A DNA stretch of 64,000 bases, taken from the NCBI RefSeq assembly GCF_029784155.1, contig NC_073692.1:422164304-422228303 (forward strand), written 5' to 3'. This DNA comes from Uranotaenia lowii. Its lineage: Eukaryota > Arthropoda > Insecta > Diptera > Culicidae. Position numbers and translations under genes: made by a program. The notes below the pieces were generated by a model. That model searched no databases and was not told the DNA's origin. It saw only the letters and a list, made by a program, of their open reading frames with translations. Positions within the stretch are counted from its first letter, which is position 1, and the number at the start of each line of letters is the position of its first letter. Shown one piece after another: positions 35,764 to 46,010 of this stretch.

Positions 35764-36233
35764 TAAGGTTGCCAGAAATTTTACAGCACCAAGCTCGACA
35801 AATCAAGAAAAATTTATATCAAAAAACCTGGCGAAATCTGGGCATCAAATTTCAAAATTGATATCCATTAATCCGGACAAGTTTTGTCAAAACTCAGAAA
35901 TAACTCATCAAAATTCAAGAAGAAAAATTATTAAAAAAAAATTTTTTTCATCACAAATTATCCATAGATTTAAAATTGTATTTTAAGCTTCCAAAAAAAA
36001 ACTTTTATGATCGTTTTTAAAACTAGCTTTTAAAAAATTCCGTTTTGTAGGCAGAAAAAAAAATTACATCACAATTTGTTTTTTTTTTTTGCTTCCAAAG
36101 AAGTGAATAAATCCGGGCAAAATCCAAGCATTTTTCAATAAAATCTGGGCAACCGGTTCTGGCCGGACTGTTCCTAAATTTTGTATTAATATTCGGGAAA
36201 ACCCGGTTAAAACCGAGCAATCTGGCAACCTTA
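35764..36233. mobile_element. hAT-like MITE with 8-bp TSD
   Basis: Perfect 13-bp terminal inverted repeats TAAGGTTGCCAGA / TCTGGCAACCTTA are flanked by identical 8-bp TSDs GTTATGCA at 35756-35763 and 36234-36241. Eight-base TSDs and short TIRs fit the hAT superfamily. The 470-bp interior has no transposase and contains degenerate copies of CTGGCAA/TCTGGGCA-like text. Confidence 0.85.
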
Positions 36234-36451
36234 GTTATGCAACTTTTGGTTAGCGAATTTATATTCTCGCTAAATTTTTCTTCAGATAGCGGATACGAAA
36301 GTTTCGCTAATTTTTAGCTCCGCTAACTGAAGAACGCTACCTCTTTGAAGTGTTAATTTGGCCATACACATATAGATCATAAATTCGGCTTATTCAGATT
36401 TATAATTTTGAATTCGATCAGGTATTTAAATTTTCGTTAAAGTTTGATTTC

Positions 36452-36476
36452 AGAAGCTATTCGATCTCGATTTAGA
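36452..36476 (+). repeat. 25-bp perfect direct repeat, left copy
   Basis: The 25 bases beginning AGAAGCTATTCGATC are identical to 49886-49910, 13.4 kb away. Similarity stops abruptly on both sides. The two copies bracket the whole RTE, I-element and foldback block. Confidence 0.9.
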
Positions 36477-37215
36477 AGTTACTATTTTTGCGGATCGAAC
36501 ATCGGATCGACATTCGAGAGGAGTAGGCGAGGACCGTATGACTTCACCTTTTTTTTCGCGTCCAGGAAAAATAAATACAAATTAATGGTTTTATTTGTGA
36601 AATTGTTAATTTGAGTTTTTGAGTGATATCAATATTAACCCGGGAAGAATGATTGTGATCTGTGCAATATTTTGATTCAGTGCTACGAATTATTCCTCAA
36701 GGGTGGGAAAGCTGTTGGTTTTGGTCACTGTGAACCATCGTGGCTGGTGAATTACTCCCAGATCCGTCGCTGTTTCTTTCTAAAAGTCCGCCAATAGTTG
36801 GCCAAAAAGAAAATTTGTTGAAAAAGTATGGGAAAGTGCAGGAGTCCAAAAAGGAAGAGCTAGTACTAAGAATAGAAAGTGTAGTCGAGAAATGATTTTA
36901 TGGTGAAATTGGAGGGGTTTTTTTTTTCGTTTTCTCCCCACCCAAAGTGATTTCCCCCGATTGTATTCGCTTGTCAACGACATTTGTCTTCTGGATTGCT
37001 TTGATGATTTCACGACTTATGTATATTTTAACGTTACTTGGAGTTTAGAGCTTATTAAATGGAATGGTAAAATTAACTGTATTTTAAGCAGTTTCATTTA
37101 TCAAGCTAGCCGGAGTACCTCGATAAGTGTAATGCAGGTGTTCGAGACAAACATTTCGTTTACAAGACCTTACGTACTTCGAACAGCCAACGCGCCAACG
37201 CAAGCTGCGCAATGA
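36477..37215. other. Noncoding DNA between the 25-bp repeat and the RTE 3' end
   Basis: The start (36477-36540) is less AT-rich (GCGGATCGAACATCGGATCG). No gene or element is recognised. Confidence 0.4.
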
Positions 37216-37248
37216 TAATTATTATTTTTATTTACTTAGTATTCCGTC

Positions 37249-38562
37249 TCACGACATAACTTGACGAACATAATTCCTAAAATTCACTCGGTTCATAGCA
37301 ACCGTTCTCCAATTTCTCGGGCACCCCACGTTCGCCAGATCACGCTCCACTTGGTCTAACCACCTCGCTCGTTGCGCCCCCGCTCGTCTTGTTCCTACCG
37401 GATTCGTAGCGAACACCTGTTTTGCAGGACAGTCGTCCGGCATTCTCGCAACATGTCCAGCCCAGCGTATCCGGCCAGCTTTCACTACCTTCTGGATACT
37501 GGGTTCGCCGTAGAGTCGCGCGAGCTCGTGGTTCATCCTTCGCCTCCACACTCCGTTCTCCTGTACGCCGCCAAAGATGGTTCTTAACACTCGTCGCTCG
37601 AATACTCCGAGTGTACGCAGGTCCTCCTCGAGCAATATCCATGTCTCGTGCCCGTAGAGAACAACCGGTCTAATAAGCGTCATATACAGGTTACACTTCG
37701 TACGAGGGCAAAGTCTTCTCGACCGCAGTTGCTTGTGGAGTCCATAGTAGGCACGACTTCCGCTGATAATTCGCCTCCGGATCTCACGGCTGGTGTCATT
37801 GTCTGCGGTCACCAGTGAGCCGAGATAGACAAAGTCTTCGACTATCTCCAGCTCGTTGCCGTCGATCATGACCTTGTTATTACTGGACAAGCGGGTTCGG
37901 TCGGTCTCGGATCCGCAGGCCAGCATGTACTTCGTCTTGGACGTATTAATCATCAACCCAATCCTTCCTGCTTCGCGTTTCAGTTTGCGGTAGATCTCCT
38001 CCACCGCCGCAGATGATCTGCCGACTATATCAATGTCATCGGCAAAGCAGATAAGTTGACTGGATCTGTTGAAAATCGTGCCCCGCATTTCGCCCACCGC
38101 TCGTCGAATAACACCTTCTAGCGCCACGTTGAACATCATGCAGGATAGACCATCACCTTGTCGAAGCCCCCTGCGCGATTCGAATGAACTCGACAATTCA
38201 CCCGAAATCCGCACACAGCACTGCGTTCCATCCATCGTCGCCTTGATCAGTCTGATTAGCTTCCCGGAAAAGCCGTTCTCGTCCATGATTTTCCATAGCT
38301 CGTTACGGTCGATCGTGTCGTATGCGGCTTTGAAGTCGATGAATAGATGATGCGTAGGGACTTGGTGTTCACGGCATTTTTGGAGGATTTGCCGTAATGT
38401 GAATATCTGGTCCGTCGTAGACCGTCCCTCCATGAAGCCGGCCTGACTTCCCACGAATCTGTTTGCTTGTGGCGTGAGGCGGCGGAGTAGGATTCGGGAC
38501 AACACTTTGTAGGCGGCATTGAGGACAGTGATCGCTCGGTAGTTCTCACAGTCCAATTTGTC
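37249..38562 (-). pseudogene. RTE LINE ORF2, 3' part (RT core and C-terminus)
   Basis: The frame continues the RT domain after the insertion point: DCENYRAITVLNAAYKVLSR, then AGFMEGRSTTDQI, LFIDFKAAYDTIDR (catalytic Asp block A), GLRQGDGLSCMMFNVALEGV, CFADDIDIVGRS (FADD box), LMINTSKTKYML and a C-terminal region with IRWAGHVARMP and RPRNWRTVA-like text ending VRQVMS. There is no internal stop. The first codon, on the RTE side of the junction, is not an ATG, because the true start lies in the other half, 5.2 kb away. Joined to that half the protein would have RTE-typical size. The insertion therefore appears to be the main lesion. Confidence 0.9.
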
Positions 38563-38574
38563 GCCCTTCTTGTA
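38563..38574. repeat. 12-bp TSD of the I-type LINE, 3' side
   Basis: GCCCTTCTTGTA here is identical to 43745-43756. On the minus strand it is TACAAGAAGGGC, part of the RTE RT codons for YKKG. It is the duplication made when the I-type element inserted. Confidence 0.95.
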
Positions 38575-38680
38575 TTTATTTATTTATTCATAATTTACAT
38601 GGCCATCAGCACATAGAGGCTATTCAGGCCGAAGGTTTTTACAAATGTTTTCTTATAAACTAGATTAGTAAAAATTAAAT

Positions 38681-41600
38681 CTAAATTAGTGTATATAAAT
38701 CTGATTCCTTGATGAACTCTAATACTCTGTTAAGTGTGACGATATCATCGGATAATGATTTAACGCTAATATCAAACTTCAATCTAAGGTTTTCATATTT
38801 TTTACAGTCATTAAAGATGTGATTAATTGTTTTTCTCGAGTCGCATTCCAAACAAATAGGAGGGGAAGATTTAGTCATCAGATATCCGTGCGTTAAGTTT
38901 GTGTGCCCAATACGTAATCTTGATAGAACAACTGAATCCCTTCTATTTCCTATATACGAAGTATCAAATTTAGAAACACACGATTTGATGGATTTCAATT
39001 TGTTATCAGTAATATTATTCCAGTAAGATTGCCAACTAGAGTTAATTTTTCGTTTAATAAATGAACTGAAGTCATAATGAGTGATTTCGTGTAAAATTAT
39101 GTTACTTTCATGTGCCTCTTTTGCAAGGGCATCTGCCTTTTCGTTTCCTTTAATGTTAAAATGGCTTGGAATAAAAAATATTTTTACTTTTCTTTGAGAA
39201 TCTATAATTTGCTTGTGAAGGTTATAAATTATGTTACATAATGGATGTTTTAAATCAACTGTTTTTAACTTCATTAAAGAACTAAGAGAATCAGAAAAAA
39301 TAATAAAATTTCTTTGATCATTGTTGATAATATATTCCAACGAAAACTTAATAGCCATGAGTTCTGCACTGAAAATTGAAGTCTGGGAATCGAGCCTAGT
39401 TTTGAAAATATAATTGTTACTTTGATCGTAGAATGCACAACTTGTTGAATCATTATTCAATTTCGAACCATCAGTAAATAACAGTTGGAAGGATTTATGT
39501 TTTTCGATAATTTCCAAATATTTGCTTTTGATAACCAAAGGATTCATAGAAGATTTTTTGTTTTCTGTAAAAGATAAATCTATGTCTAATTTTTTATATG
39601 ACCATGAATTCAAAACAGAACCAGATATTGTTAAAATTTCCGGTAAACTTATCTCACAATCTTTTAAAATTTCATGGAATCTTTTTACGAAGGATTTAGG
39701 TTTTCTTTTAGAATGGTTCAAATTATCGTTTTCAATCGACGTTCTTAAAAATGGATATAAGTAATGATTATTTTTACTTAGTACTTTGGATCCAAATTTG
39801 GATATTTTTTCAGCCCGCCGATAATTTAATGGCTTATATCCTGATTCTATCATTATGCTATCTGTCGGACTCGATCTGAATGCTCCTATAGCCAGACGAA
39901 TACCAGTGTTATGAACGCTATCTAATGTTTTTAATGTATTCTCAGAAGCAGATCCATATACAGTACAGCCATATTCTAAGCGAGATAAAATTAAAGCATT
40001 ATGCATTTTTAAAAGTGTGGCTCTATCAGCACTGAACTTTAAGCTACTTACAGATTTCAAAATATTCATTTTTCTCATACAGTTGGATTTGGTTTGCTTG
40101 ATATGTTCAGTCCAGTTTAATCGTTTATCAAAAATTAATCCTAAAAACTTTACAGAATTTTGATAAATTATTTTTTGATTGTTAAGGTAAATATCAGGAT
40201 CTTCATGAGGTTTTAAGCGTCTACAAAAATGAATAGCTTTAGTTTTTTGAATGGATATTTTAAATCCGTGTTGTTTTGTCCATTTTTCAATTTTATTCAT
40301 GGTTTTTTGCATTTGAGATTTAATGTGCCGGAGATTTTTTGAACGGATAAATACTATTATATCATCAGCATAAAGCAAAATGTTAATTTTTTCGGAGGCT
40401 TTACATTGAATAATGTCGTTTATAGCTATCAAAAACAATGTTACACTAAGAATAGCACCTTGAGGTAAACCGTTTTCCTGACAGTATTCTTTTGAGAACT
40501 GATTACCTTGAATAACTTGAAAGCGTCTATTAGTTAAAAAATTAATAATAAACTTTATCATATTTCCATTGATTCCCATTTTCAAAGCGCAATTTATAAC
40601 ATGACGTTTCCATGTTGTATCATAAGCTTTCTCCAAATCTATCAGTACCGATACCAAATGTTCTCTTTGGCAAAAAGCTTCGCTTATCTCGTTTTCTAAA
40701 ATTGATAAATTGTCTAAAGTAGAATGATCTTGCCTGAAACCAAATTGAAATTTCGATAATTTATTTGTAGATTCTAAATAATTTATGAGTCTTCTGTTGA
40801 TCATTTTTTCAAAAATTTTACAAAGAACACTAGTTAACGAAATTGGGCGATAATTTTCACTAAATAAAGGATTTTTTTGGGGTTTTGCTATAGGAACAAT
40901 GATAGATTTTCTCCAGTCATCCGGGAAATTACCAGATAGCCAAATTTTATTGTAAAATGCTAATAAATAAAGTTTGTTTTCAAGATTTAAATTTTTTATC
41001 ATGCTGTAATGTATTTCATCATATCCTGGACTGGATCCTCTACATTTTGTTAAAGAATATTCGAATTCTTCTATAGAAAATATTGAGTTATAGTTTTCAC
41101 AATCGTTGGCTACAATCAATGGAGTTTTTTCTATTCTTTCTTTGATGACTAAAAAATCTTTTGTATAATTTTCCGATGATGATATTTTAGAAAAATGTTT
41201 ACCTAATTTCTCAAGTATTTCGCTAGTATCAGTAATTATATCACTATCGGATTTGAGGCTTGCTATCATAGTAGATGAATGGACTCCGCTTATACTACGA
41301 ATTTGTTTCCAAACTCGAGATAGCGGAGTATTCTGGTTTAATTTAGAAACAAAATCTTCCCATGATTTTCGTTTTGTTTCTCGGATTTTCTTTCTAGTTT
41401 TGGCTTTAAGTATTTTATATTCTTTTTCATTTTCAGATGATGGGTTTAGTTTGAAAATTCTAAGTGCTTTTTTTCTTTGTTTAATAAGGTACCCTATTGA
41501 AGGTTCCCACCAAGGGACAAACTTTTTTGGAGGAGTGCTTTTAGTCTTTGGGATACTCGTACAAGCAGCGTTTTCAATTGTAGATGCAATGTGAGAGTTT

Positions 41601-42373
41601 AGAGAGTCTATATCAAAGTTATCAAGAGAGAGCTTAAAGCTTGCCGCATTTTGAAACTTAGTCCAATCCGATCTTTCAATTATCCATTTTGGACGTCTAC
41701 TTGCTGGAGGTATAGAGCTTAAGAAGTGTACTAGTATCGGATAATGATCACTACCACAAAGATCATCGTGTGTATTCCATTCCAACTTCAAATTTAGAGA
41801 TGGTGTGCATAAAGTCAAGTCAATTGACGAGCTAGATGCGAAGCCAATACTAAAATGTGTAGGGTTACCATTATTGAGAATATTTAAATTCATATCATTT
41901 ATTAGAGATTCTACGATCTTACCTCTCGTGTCTGTTCTAACTGATCCCCAGATTGAATTGTGAGCATTGAAATCACCCATTATGACAAACGGTTTTGGCA
42001 AACTTTGGATCAAACTTTGAAACTCATGTTCATTGATTGGTTCTCCTGGAGGTAGATATACACTACATACACAAAACTCGATTGGATATGAAATTTTTAC
42101 AGCGACGGCTTGAATTTCTGTATTTAAAATTATCGGTTCACAGTGAATATGTTTTTTGACAAAAATAGCAACACCACCTTTGGCACGGCCATCAGTGATG
42201 ACATCAGATCGAAAGCAAGAATAGTTTTTTAAATTAATAGTTTGGAACTGTTTAAAATGCGTCTCTTGAAAACACATTAAAAAAGGGTCAAACAATCGGC
42301 ATAAATTTTGGATTTCTGGAAGATGACTGTAAAAACCATTGCAATTCCACTGCAACATACGTGGATAAGCCAT
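38681..42373 (-). CDS. I-type LINE ORF2: endonuclease, reverse transcriptase, RNase H
   Basis: This 1230-residue protein carries out target-primed reverse transcription of its own mRNA. An APE-type endonuclease covers about residues 1-230: QWNCNG at 8, QETH at 36, GDFNAHN at 133, SDHYPI at 208. The RT covers about 440-740: NYRPISLTSVLCKIFEKMI near 507, LIDLEKAYDT near 577, GLPQGAILS near 635, the YADD box near 669. RNase H covers about 960-1085: TDGS near 968, SAELMA near 1002, SDS near 1027, ADALAKEA near 1081; all four acidic positions appear present. A C-terminal CLEC-H-C cluster lies near 1174-1190. There is no stop or frameshift. The ATG start (AATGGCTTATCC) lies 76 bases after the ORF1 stop, so translation probably depends on reinitiation, as proposed for I elements. 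It is plausibly active. Confidence 0.95.
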   Translation of the reverse strand: MAYPRMLQWNCNGFYSHLPEIQNLCRLFDPFLMCFQETHFKQFQTINLKNYSCFRSDVITDGRAKGGVAIFVKKHIHCEPIILNTEIQAVAVKISYPIEFCVCSVYLPPGEPINEHEFQSLIQSLPKPFVIMGDFNAHNSIWGSVRTDTRGKIVESLINDMNLNILNNGNPTHFSIGFASSSSIDLTLCTPSLNLKLEWNTHDDLCGSDHYPILVHFLSSIPPASRRPKWIIERSDWTKFQNAASFKLSLDNFDIDSLNSHIASTIENAACTSIPKTKSTPPKKFVPWWEPSIGYLIKQRKKALRIFKLNPSSENEKEYKILKAKTRKKIRETKRKSWEDFVSKLNQNTPLSRVWKQIRSISGVHSSTMIASLKSDSDIITDTSEILEKLGKHFSKISSSENYTKDFLVIKERIEKTPLIVANDCENYNSIFSIEEFEYSLTKCRGSSPGYDEIHYSMIKNLNLENKLYLLAFYNKIWLSGNFPDDWRKSIIVPIAKPQKNPLFSENYRPISLTSVLCKIFEKMINRRLINYLESTNKLSKFQFGFRQDHSTLDNLSILENEISEAFCQREHLVSVLIDLEKAYDTTWKRHVINCALKMGINGNMIKFIINFLTNRRFQVIQGNQFSKEYCQENGLPQGAILSVTLFLIAINDIIQCKASEKINILLYADDIIVFIRSKNLRHIKSQMQKTMNKIEKWTKQHGFKISIQKTKAIHFCRRLKPHEDPDIYLNNQKIIYQNSVKFLGLIFDKRLNWTEHIKQTKSNCMRKMNILKSVSSLKFSADRATLLKMHNALILSRLEYGCTVYGSASENTLKTLDSVHNTGIRLAIGAFRSSPTDSIMIESGYKPLNYRRAEKISKFGSKVLSKNNHYLYPFLRTSIENDNLNHSKRKPKSFVKRFHEILKDCEISLPEILTISGSVLNSWSYKKLDIDLSFTENKKSSMNPLVIKSKYLEIIEKHKSFQLLFTDGSKLNNDSTSCAFYDQSNNYIFKTRLDSQTSIFSAELMAIKFSLEYIINNDQRNFIIFSDSLSSLMKLKTVDLKHPLCNIIYNLHKQIIDSQRKVKIFFIPSHFNIKGNEKADALAKEAHESNIILHEITHYDFSSFIKRKINSSWQSYWNNITDNKLKSIKSCVSKFDTSYIGNRRDSVVLSRLRIGHTNLTHGYLMTKSSPPICLECDSRKTINHIFNDCKKYENLRLKFDISVKSLSDDIVTLNRVLEFIKESDLYTLI

Positions 42374-42449
42374 TGTGCTTAAATAATAAATACAAATAAA
42401 TTATCATTAGCCGATGATTGACAATAGTGTGTGTAAGTGTAGGTGAGGA

Positions 42450-43592
42450 TTAATGATTTGTTGGAGAGTCTGAAAGATGAGTAGTGGAAATTTCTAAAGG
42501 TTTTACAATTTTTTTCGGGTTATCGCTATCACTATCACTATTCGTTTCTAAAGCTCGCTTAATTGGTGATGTATTAGTGTCACTAAACAATGATATGGAT
42601 GAGCTTGATTGCAAGTTTTCGGGAGTATTAGAATGGGGTGGACTGGGAAAAGGAGGTGGGATAATGGGAGAGTTAGGGTCTGGGGTAGAGTCTATTATCA
42701 TTGGACGTTCAGTAGTTGGTGGCCGGGAGAGAGCTTTCATTTGACCTTGTGCTACAACATCTCGATAAGTTATAGACGATGGGTGTTCTTCTGCATACTT
42801 ACGACGTGCTGCTCTATATGATAATTTCATCATTACCATCATTTTCTGGATTGCCTGTTCCTGTTTGTAGATGTCGCATGTTGATGACCATGATGGATGA
42901 CTGTTCGATTGACAATTTCTACAAACTACCTGTCCCTCACATTTATCAGAAGTGTGCCCGGGAAGGCAACACTGGCTACATACTTCCGGATTTCTGCAAA
43001 TTTTTTTGTAATGTCCGAAGAGCTGGCACTTCGTACAACGCATTGGCTTGGCTATGTATTGTCGAACATTTAACCGATAAAACGAAGCGCGTATGGTTTC
43101 GGGTAACGTGGTTGAATTGAAGGTTAGGATAAAACTGTTGGTATCTGTTAACTTTCCGTCGACTTTTCTCTTGATGATCTTCACTTCACAAACACCTTGA
43201 GATTTAAGTTCAGCCAAAATTTCTTCTTCTGAGGCATTTTTTAAATCTCCGCACGTTATAACACCTTTAATTTTATTCAAGCTGCGATGCTCCTCAACGA
43301 TGATTTCCATGTCTTGCATAACCGTCAAATTCAGCAACTTATTCGCCTGTCGTATATTTTTCGCCTGGACTAGTAGAGATCCACCATTGATCTTCTTGAC
43401 GGACTCTACCTCTCCCACGTTGGCCAAAATGAATTTATTGATGAGGAATGGACTGACATTGTCGAAAGTAGACGATTCGGATGCGCGTTTAATGATCAGG
43501 AATTTTGACCCTTCCACGTGGCCGTCGAGCGTTTTGGTAAAGGAATCTTTTTTCTTTGCCGATTTTTTAGGTCCCCTCGGCGGGGTCGCCAT
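42450..43592 (-). CDS. I-type LINE ORF1: RNA-binding zinc-knuckle protein
   Basis: This 380-residue, basic-N-terminal protein (MATPPRGPKKSAKKKDSF) should coat the element RNA and deliver it with ORF2. Residues about 60-180 form the RRM-like region usual in ORF1 of this group (for example GSLLVQAKNIRQANKLLNL and VITCGDLKNASEEEILAELK). Three cysteine knuckles follow at about 186-240: CTKCQLFGHYKKIC and CSQCCLPGHTSDKC are exact CX2CX4HX4C, and CRNCQSNSHPSWSSTC is a CX2CX4HX6C variant. The C-terminal third is Pro/Ser/Thr rich and probably disordered. The ATG is real and sits 152 bases inside the element. It is followed on the same RNA by ORF2. Confidence 0.93.
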   Translation of the reverse strand: MATPPRGPKKSAKKKDSFTKTLDGHVEGSKFLIIKRASESSTFDNVSPFLINKFILANVGEVESVKKINGGSLLVQAKNIRQANKLLNLTVMQDMEIIVEEHRSLNKIKGVITCGDLKNASEEEILAELKSQGVCEVKIIKRKVDGKLTDTNSFILTFNSTTLPETIRASFYRLNVRQYIAKPMRCTKCQLFGHYKKICRNPEVCSQCCLPGHTSDKCEGQVVCRNCQSNSHPSWSSTCDIYKQEQAIQKMMVMMKLSYRAARRKYAEEHPSSITYRDVVAQGQMKALSRPPTTERPMIIDSTPDPNSPIIPPPFPSPPHSNTPENLQSSSSISLFSDTNTSPIKRALETNSDSDSDNPKKIVKPLEISTTHLSDSPTNH

Positions 43593-43744
43593 TTTGAAAA
43601 CGGATAAAAACCAACTATAAAAGGTTTATTTTAACCTTGAAAAAGAGAGAAATCAAAGAGCTTTTTCAACTGCGAATAAACACTACACTTTCGGATGGAC
43701 TCAAGAATACGTGTTGACCCGATGAAAGCTAAGATTCGAATGTG

Positions 43745-43756
43745 GCCCTTCTTGTA
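43745..43756. repeat. 12-bp TSD of the I-type LINE, 5' side
   Basis: GCCCTTCTTGTA is identical to 38563-38574 and marks the 5' junction (the element begins CACATTCG on the minus strand). Confidence 0.95.
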
Positions 43757-45412
43757 GATGGGGCATATTACCCCCTCCTTCCACTCCTCCGGTAGCTGTT
43801 CTATGTCCCAGATCCGGACTATCAACCGGTGTAGGCAATCGGCCAACCTGTCCGGGCCCATTTTGATGAGTTCAGCTGCGATGCCATCCTTCCCAGCCGA
43901 CTTGTTTCTATTCAGCTGGCGAATGGCTTCCTTAACTTCACTCATCGTTGGGAGTGGCTCCTCTTCGTCGTTGGCTACGCCGGCGATGTACCTTCCCCCA
44001 CCGTCTTGATCTCCTGCATGTGCGCCGTTCAGGTGTTCATCGAAGTGCTGCTTCCACCTTTTGATCACCTCACGATTGTCCGTCAGGATACCCCCGTCCT
44101 TATCCCGGCACATTTCGGCTTGCGGCACGAAGCCTTTGCGGGATGCGTTGAGTTTCTGATAGAACTTTCGTGTTTCTTGGGAAAGATGCAGCTGCTCCAG
44201 CTCCTCGAGCTCCTCCTCCTCCAGGCGGCGCTTTTTCTCCTGGAAAAGTCGGACTCGCTGCCTCTTCCGCTGTCGGTGATTTTCCACATTTCGACGGGTG
44301 CCTCTCTGCACTACTGCCGCCCGCGCGGCATTCTCTTCGTCCATCACCCTCCTACACTCCTCGTCGAACCAGTCGTTCCGTCGAGATCGCTCCACATAAC
44401 CAATGACGTTCTCCGCAGCACTGTTGATGGCTGTCTTGATGGTATCCCAACAGTCCTCGAGAGGGGCTTCATCAAGCTCGCCCTCTGCCGGCAGCGCTGC
44501 TTCGACCGATTGCGCGTAGTCTGCCGCGACCTCAGGTTGCTTCAGTCGCGCGATATTTAACCGAGGCGGGCGCCGGTTTCGCGTGTTGTTCACTACGGAG
44601 AGTTTTGGGCGCATCTTCACCATCACCAGATAATGGTCCGACTCGATGTTGGCGCCCCGACAGGATCTGACGTCGATGATGTCCGAGAAGTGCCGGCTGT
44701 CGATCAAAACGTGGTCGATCTGTGATTGAGTTTGGTACGGTGATCTCCAGGTGTACTTGTGTGGGAGGCGGTGCTGAAAAAAGGTACTACGTACGGCCAT
44801 TCGTTTGGAGGCGGCGAAATCAATGAGTCTGAGGCCGTTTTCGTTGGTCAGCTGGTGCGCGCTGAACCTTCCAATTGTCGGTTTAAATTCCTCCTCCTGG
44901 CCGACCTGAGCATTGAAATCCCCGATGACGATCTTGATATCATGTTTTGGGCAACGGTCGTATTCACGCTCCAGCTGCGCGTAGAATTCGTCTTTGTCGT
45001 CACCGGTACTTCCGAGGTGAGGGCTGTGCACGTTGATGATGCTGATGTTGAAGAACCGGCCCTTGATTCTCAACCGGCACATTCGTGAGTTGATCGGCCA
45101 CCACCCGATCACGCGCTTTTGCATCTTTCCCATCACTATAAAAGCTGTTCCAAGCTCGTGTGTGTTGCCGCAGCTCTGGTAGATGGCACGACCATCTGGA
45201 TACGTTCGTACCGTGGAGCCCTTCCAGCATACCTCCTGCAGCGCTACGATGTCGAATTTGCGGCTCTTCAATTCGTTGGAGAGCACGTGGGTACTGCCCA
45301 CAAAATTTAGAGATCGGCAGTTCCATGTTCCAAGTTTCCAATCGCTAGTCCCTTTTCGTCGCGTGGGTCTTTGCCGATTTCCATCCGAAATTTGTTGTTC
45401 GTTATTCGTTGC
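43745..45412 (-). pseudogene. RTE LINE ORF2, 5' part (APE endonuclease and start of RT)
   Basis: The open frame runs from an upstream TAA at 45413-45415 to the I-element junction. Domains in order are GTWNCRSLN near 45335, IVALQEVCWKG, KIVIGDFNAQVGQ, SQIDHVLIDSRH and SDHYLVMVK (APE endonuclease core), a Glu/Arg-rich linker, then REVIKRWKQHFDEHLNG and LNRNKSAGKDGIAAELIK leading into RT and ending at ICPIYKKG. The frame then reads into I-element 5' UTR and stops at 43631. No ATG precedes the GTWNCRS block in this frame. An overlapping frame (45307-45513) ends in KGLAIGNLEHGTADL and may be the true N-terminus displaced by a small frameshift near 45330, or a short upstream ORF. Confidence 0.88.
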
Positions 45413-46010
45413 TTATGTTTTTTAGTAGTCACAGGCTCGCAAGGCCCGCAGCTAACCCCACTATCTCGCAGGAGGACCGTCGTGATGTTGCTGTTTTGGG
45501 TCCCGAACACCACCAGGACGTTGTTGCACTCCGCACGCCGCCCCTAACATGGAGAACAGACGCGTACGAAGCCCCCTAACTCATTCTGCATGCGACCAAA
45601 GCATCCACCGGGGTTGGGTACCCGATCTCCGCTAAGGTTGCTCGCACCCCAGCTAGTACCACGGGGAGGTAGAGAATCGGAGTTGCAGACAAGAGGTGAT
45701 ATGACCACTACCCGAAGGTTGGGTGTATGGGGTCTCGAGTTGCACATTGTCTACTTCACTAGCCGCGCAATGATAAGTATCCTTCATATTTTTAACTTGT
45801 GCACTGACATGTTTTTTTTTCATAAAAGGAATTTAAAGAAATACGTTATGCTTATTGTGTGAGGCACAAATACACAGATGAGTCGGCACGACTTCTCTCT
45901 CATCCTCTAGTGAGGCGGGCAAACCGGCTAAGCGCACTCAGTTAGGTTGTGACAGCTCAGCGTATAAGCCGCATATCAGGTGAAGAGGCGCTGCCCCATC
46001 GGTGGGTGAT

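Larger units (their letters stand above)
38575..43744 (-). mobile_element. Complete I-type (RNase H-encoding) LINE
   Basis: A 5170-bp element on the minus strand has a 5' UTR at 43593-43744, ORF1 at 42450-43592, a 76-base spacer, ORF2 at 38681-42373, a 3' UTR, and a short tandem tail (AATAAATAAATAAA) at 38575-38590 instead of long poly(A). Both ORFs begin with ATG and are uninterrupted. Perfect 12-bp TSDs flank it. RNase H in ORF2, zinc knuckles in ORF1 and a short-repeat tail are characters of the I clade and its relatives. The clade name is inferred from domain content. Confidence 0.95.
37216..46010 (-). mobile_element. RTE-clade LINE split by an I-type LINE
   Basis: The element runs on the minus strand: 5' untranslated region about 45513-46010, endonuclease and start of RT at 43745-45412, then the rest of RT and the C-terminus at 37249-38562, and a short AT-rich tail (ATAAAAATAATAATTATC) ending near 37216. 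The halves are separated by the I-type element at 38575-43744. The gene order, the APE endonuclease without a C-terminal RNase H, and the very short 3' UTR fit the RTE clade. The 5' boundary is approximate, because I could not find a clean TSD. Confidence 0.8.

Noticed and set aside
44006..44560. 184-codon plus-strand frame opposite the RTE endonuclease
   Set aside because: Shadow frame of the minus-strand RTE ORF2, which carries clear endonuclease motifs.
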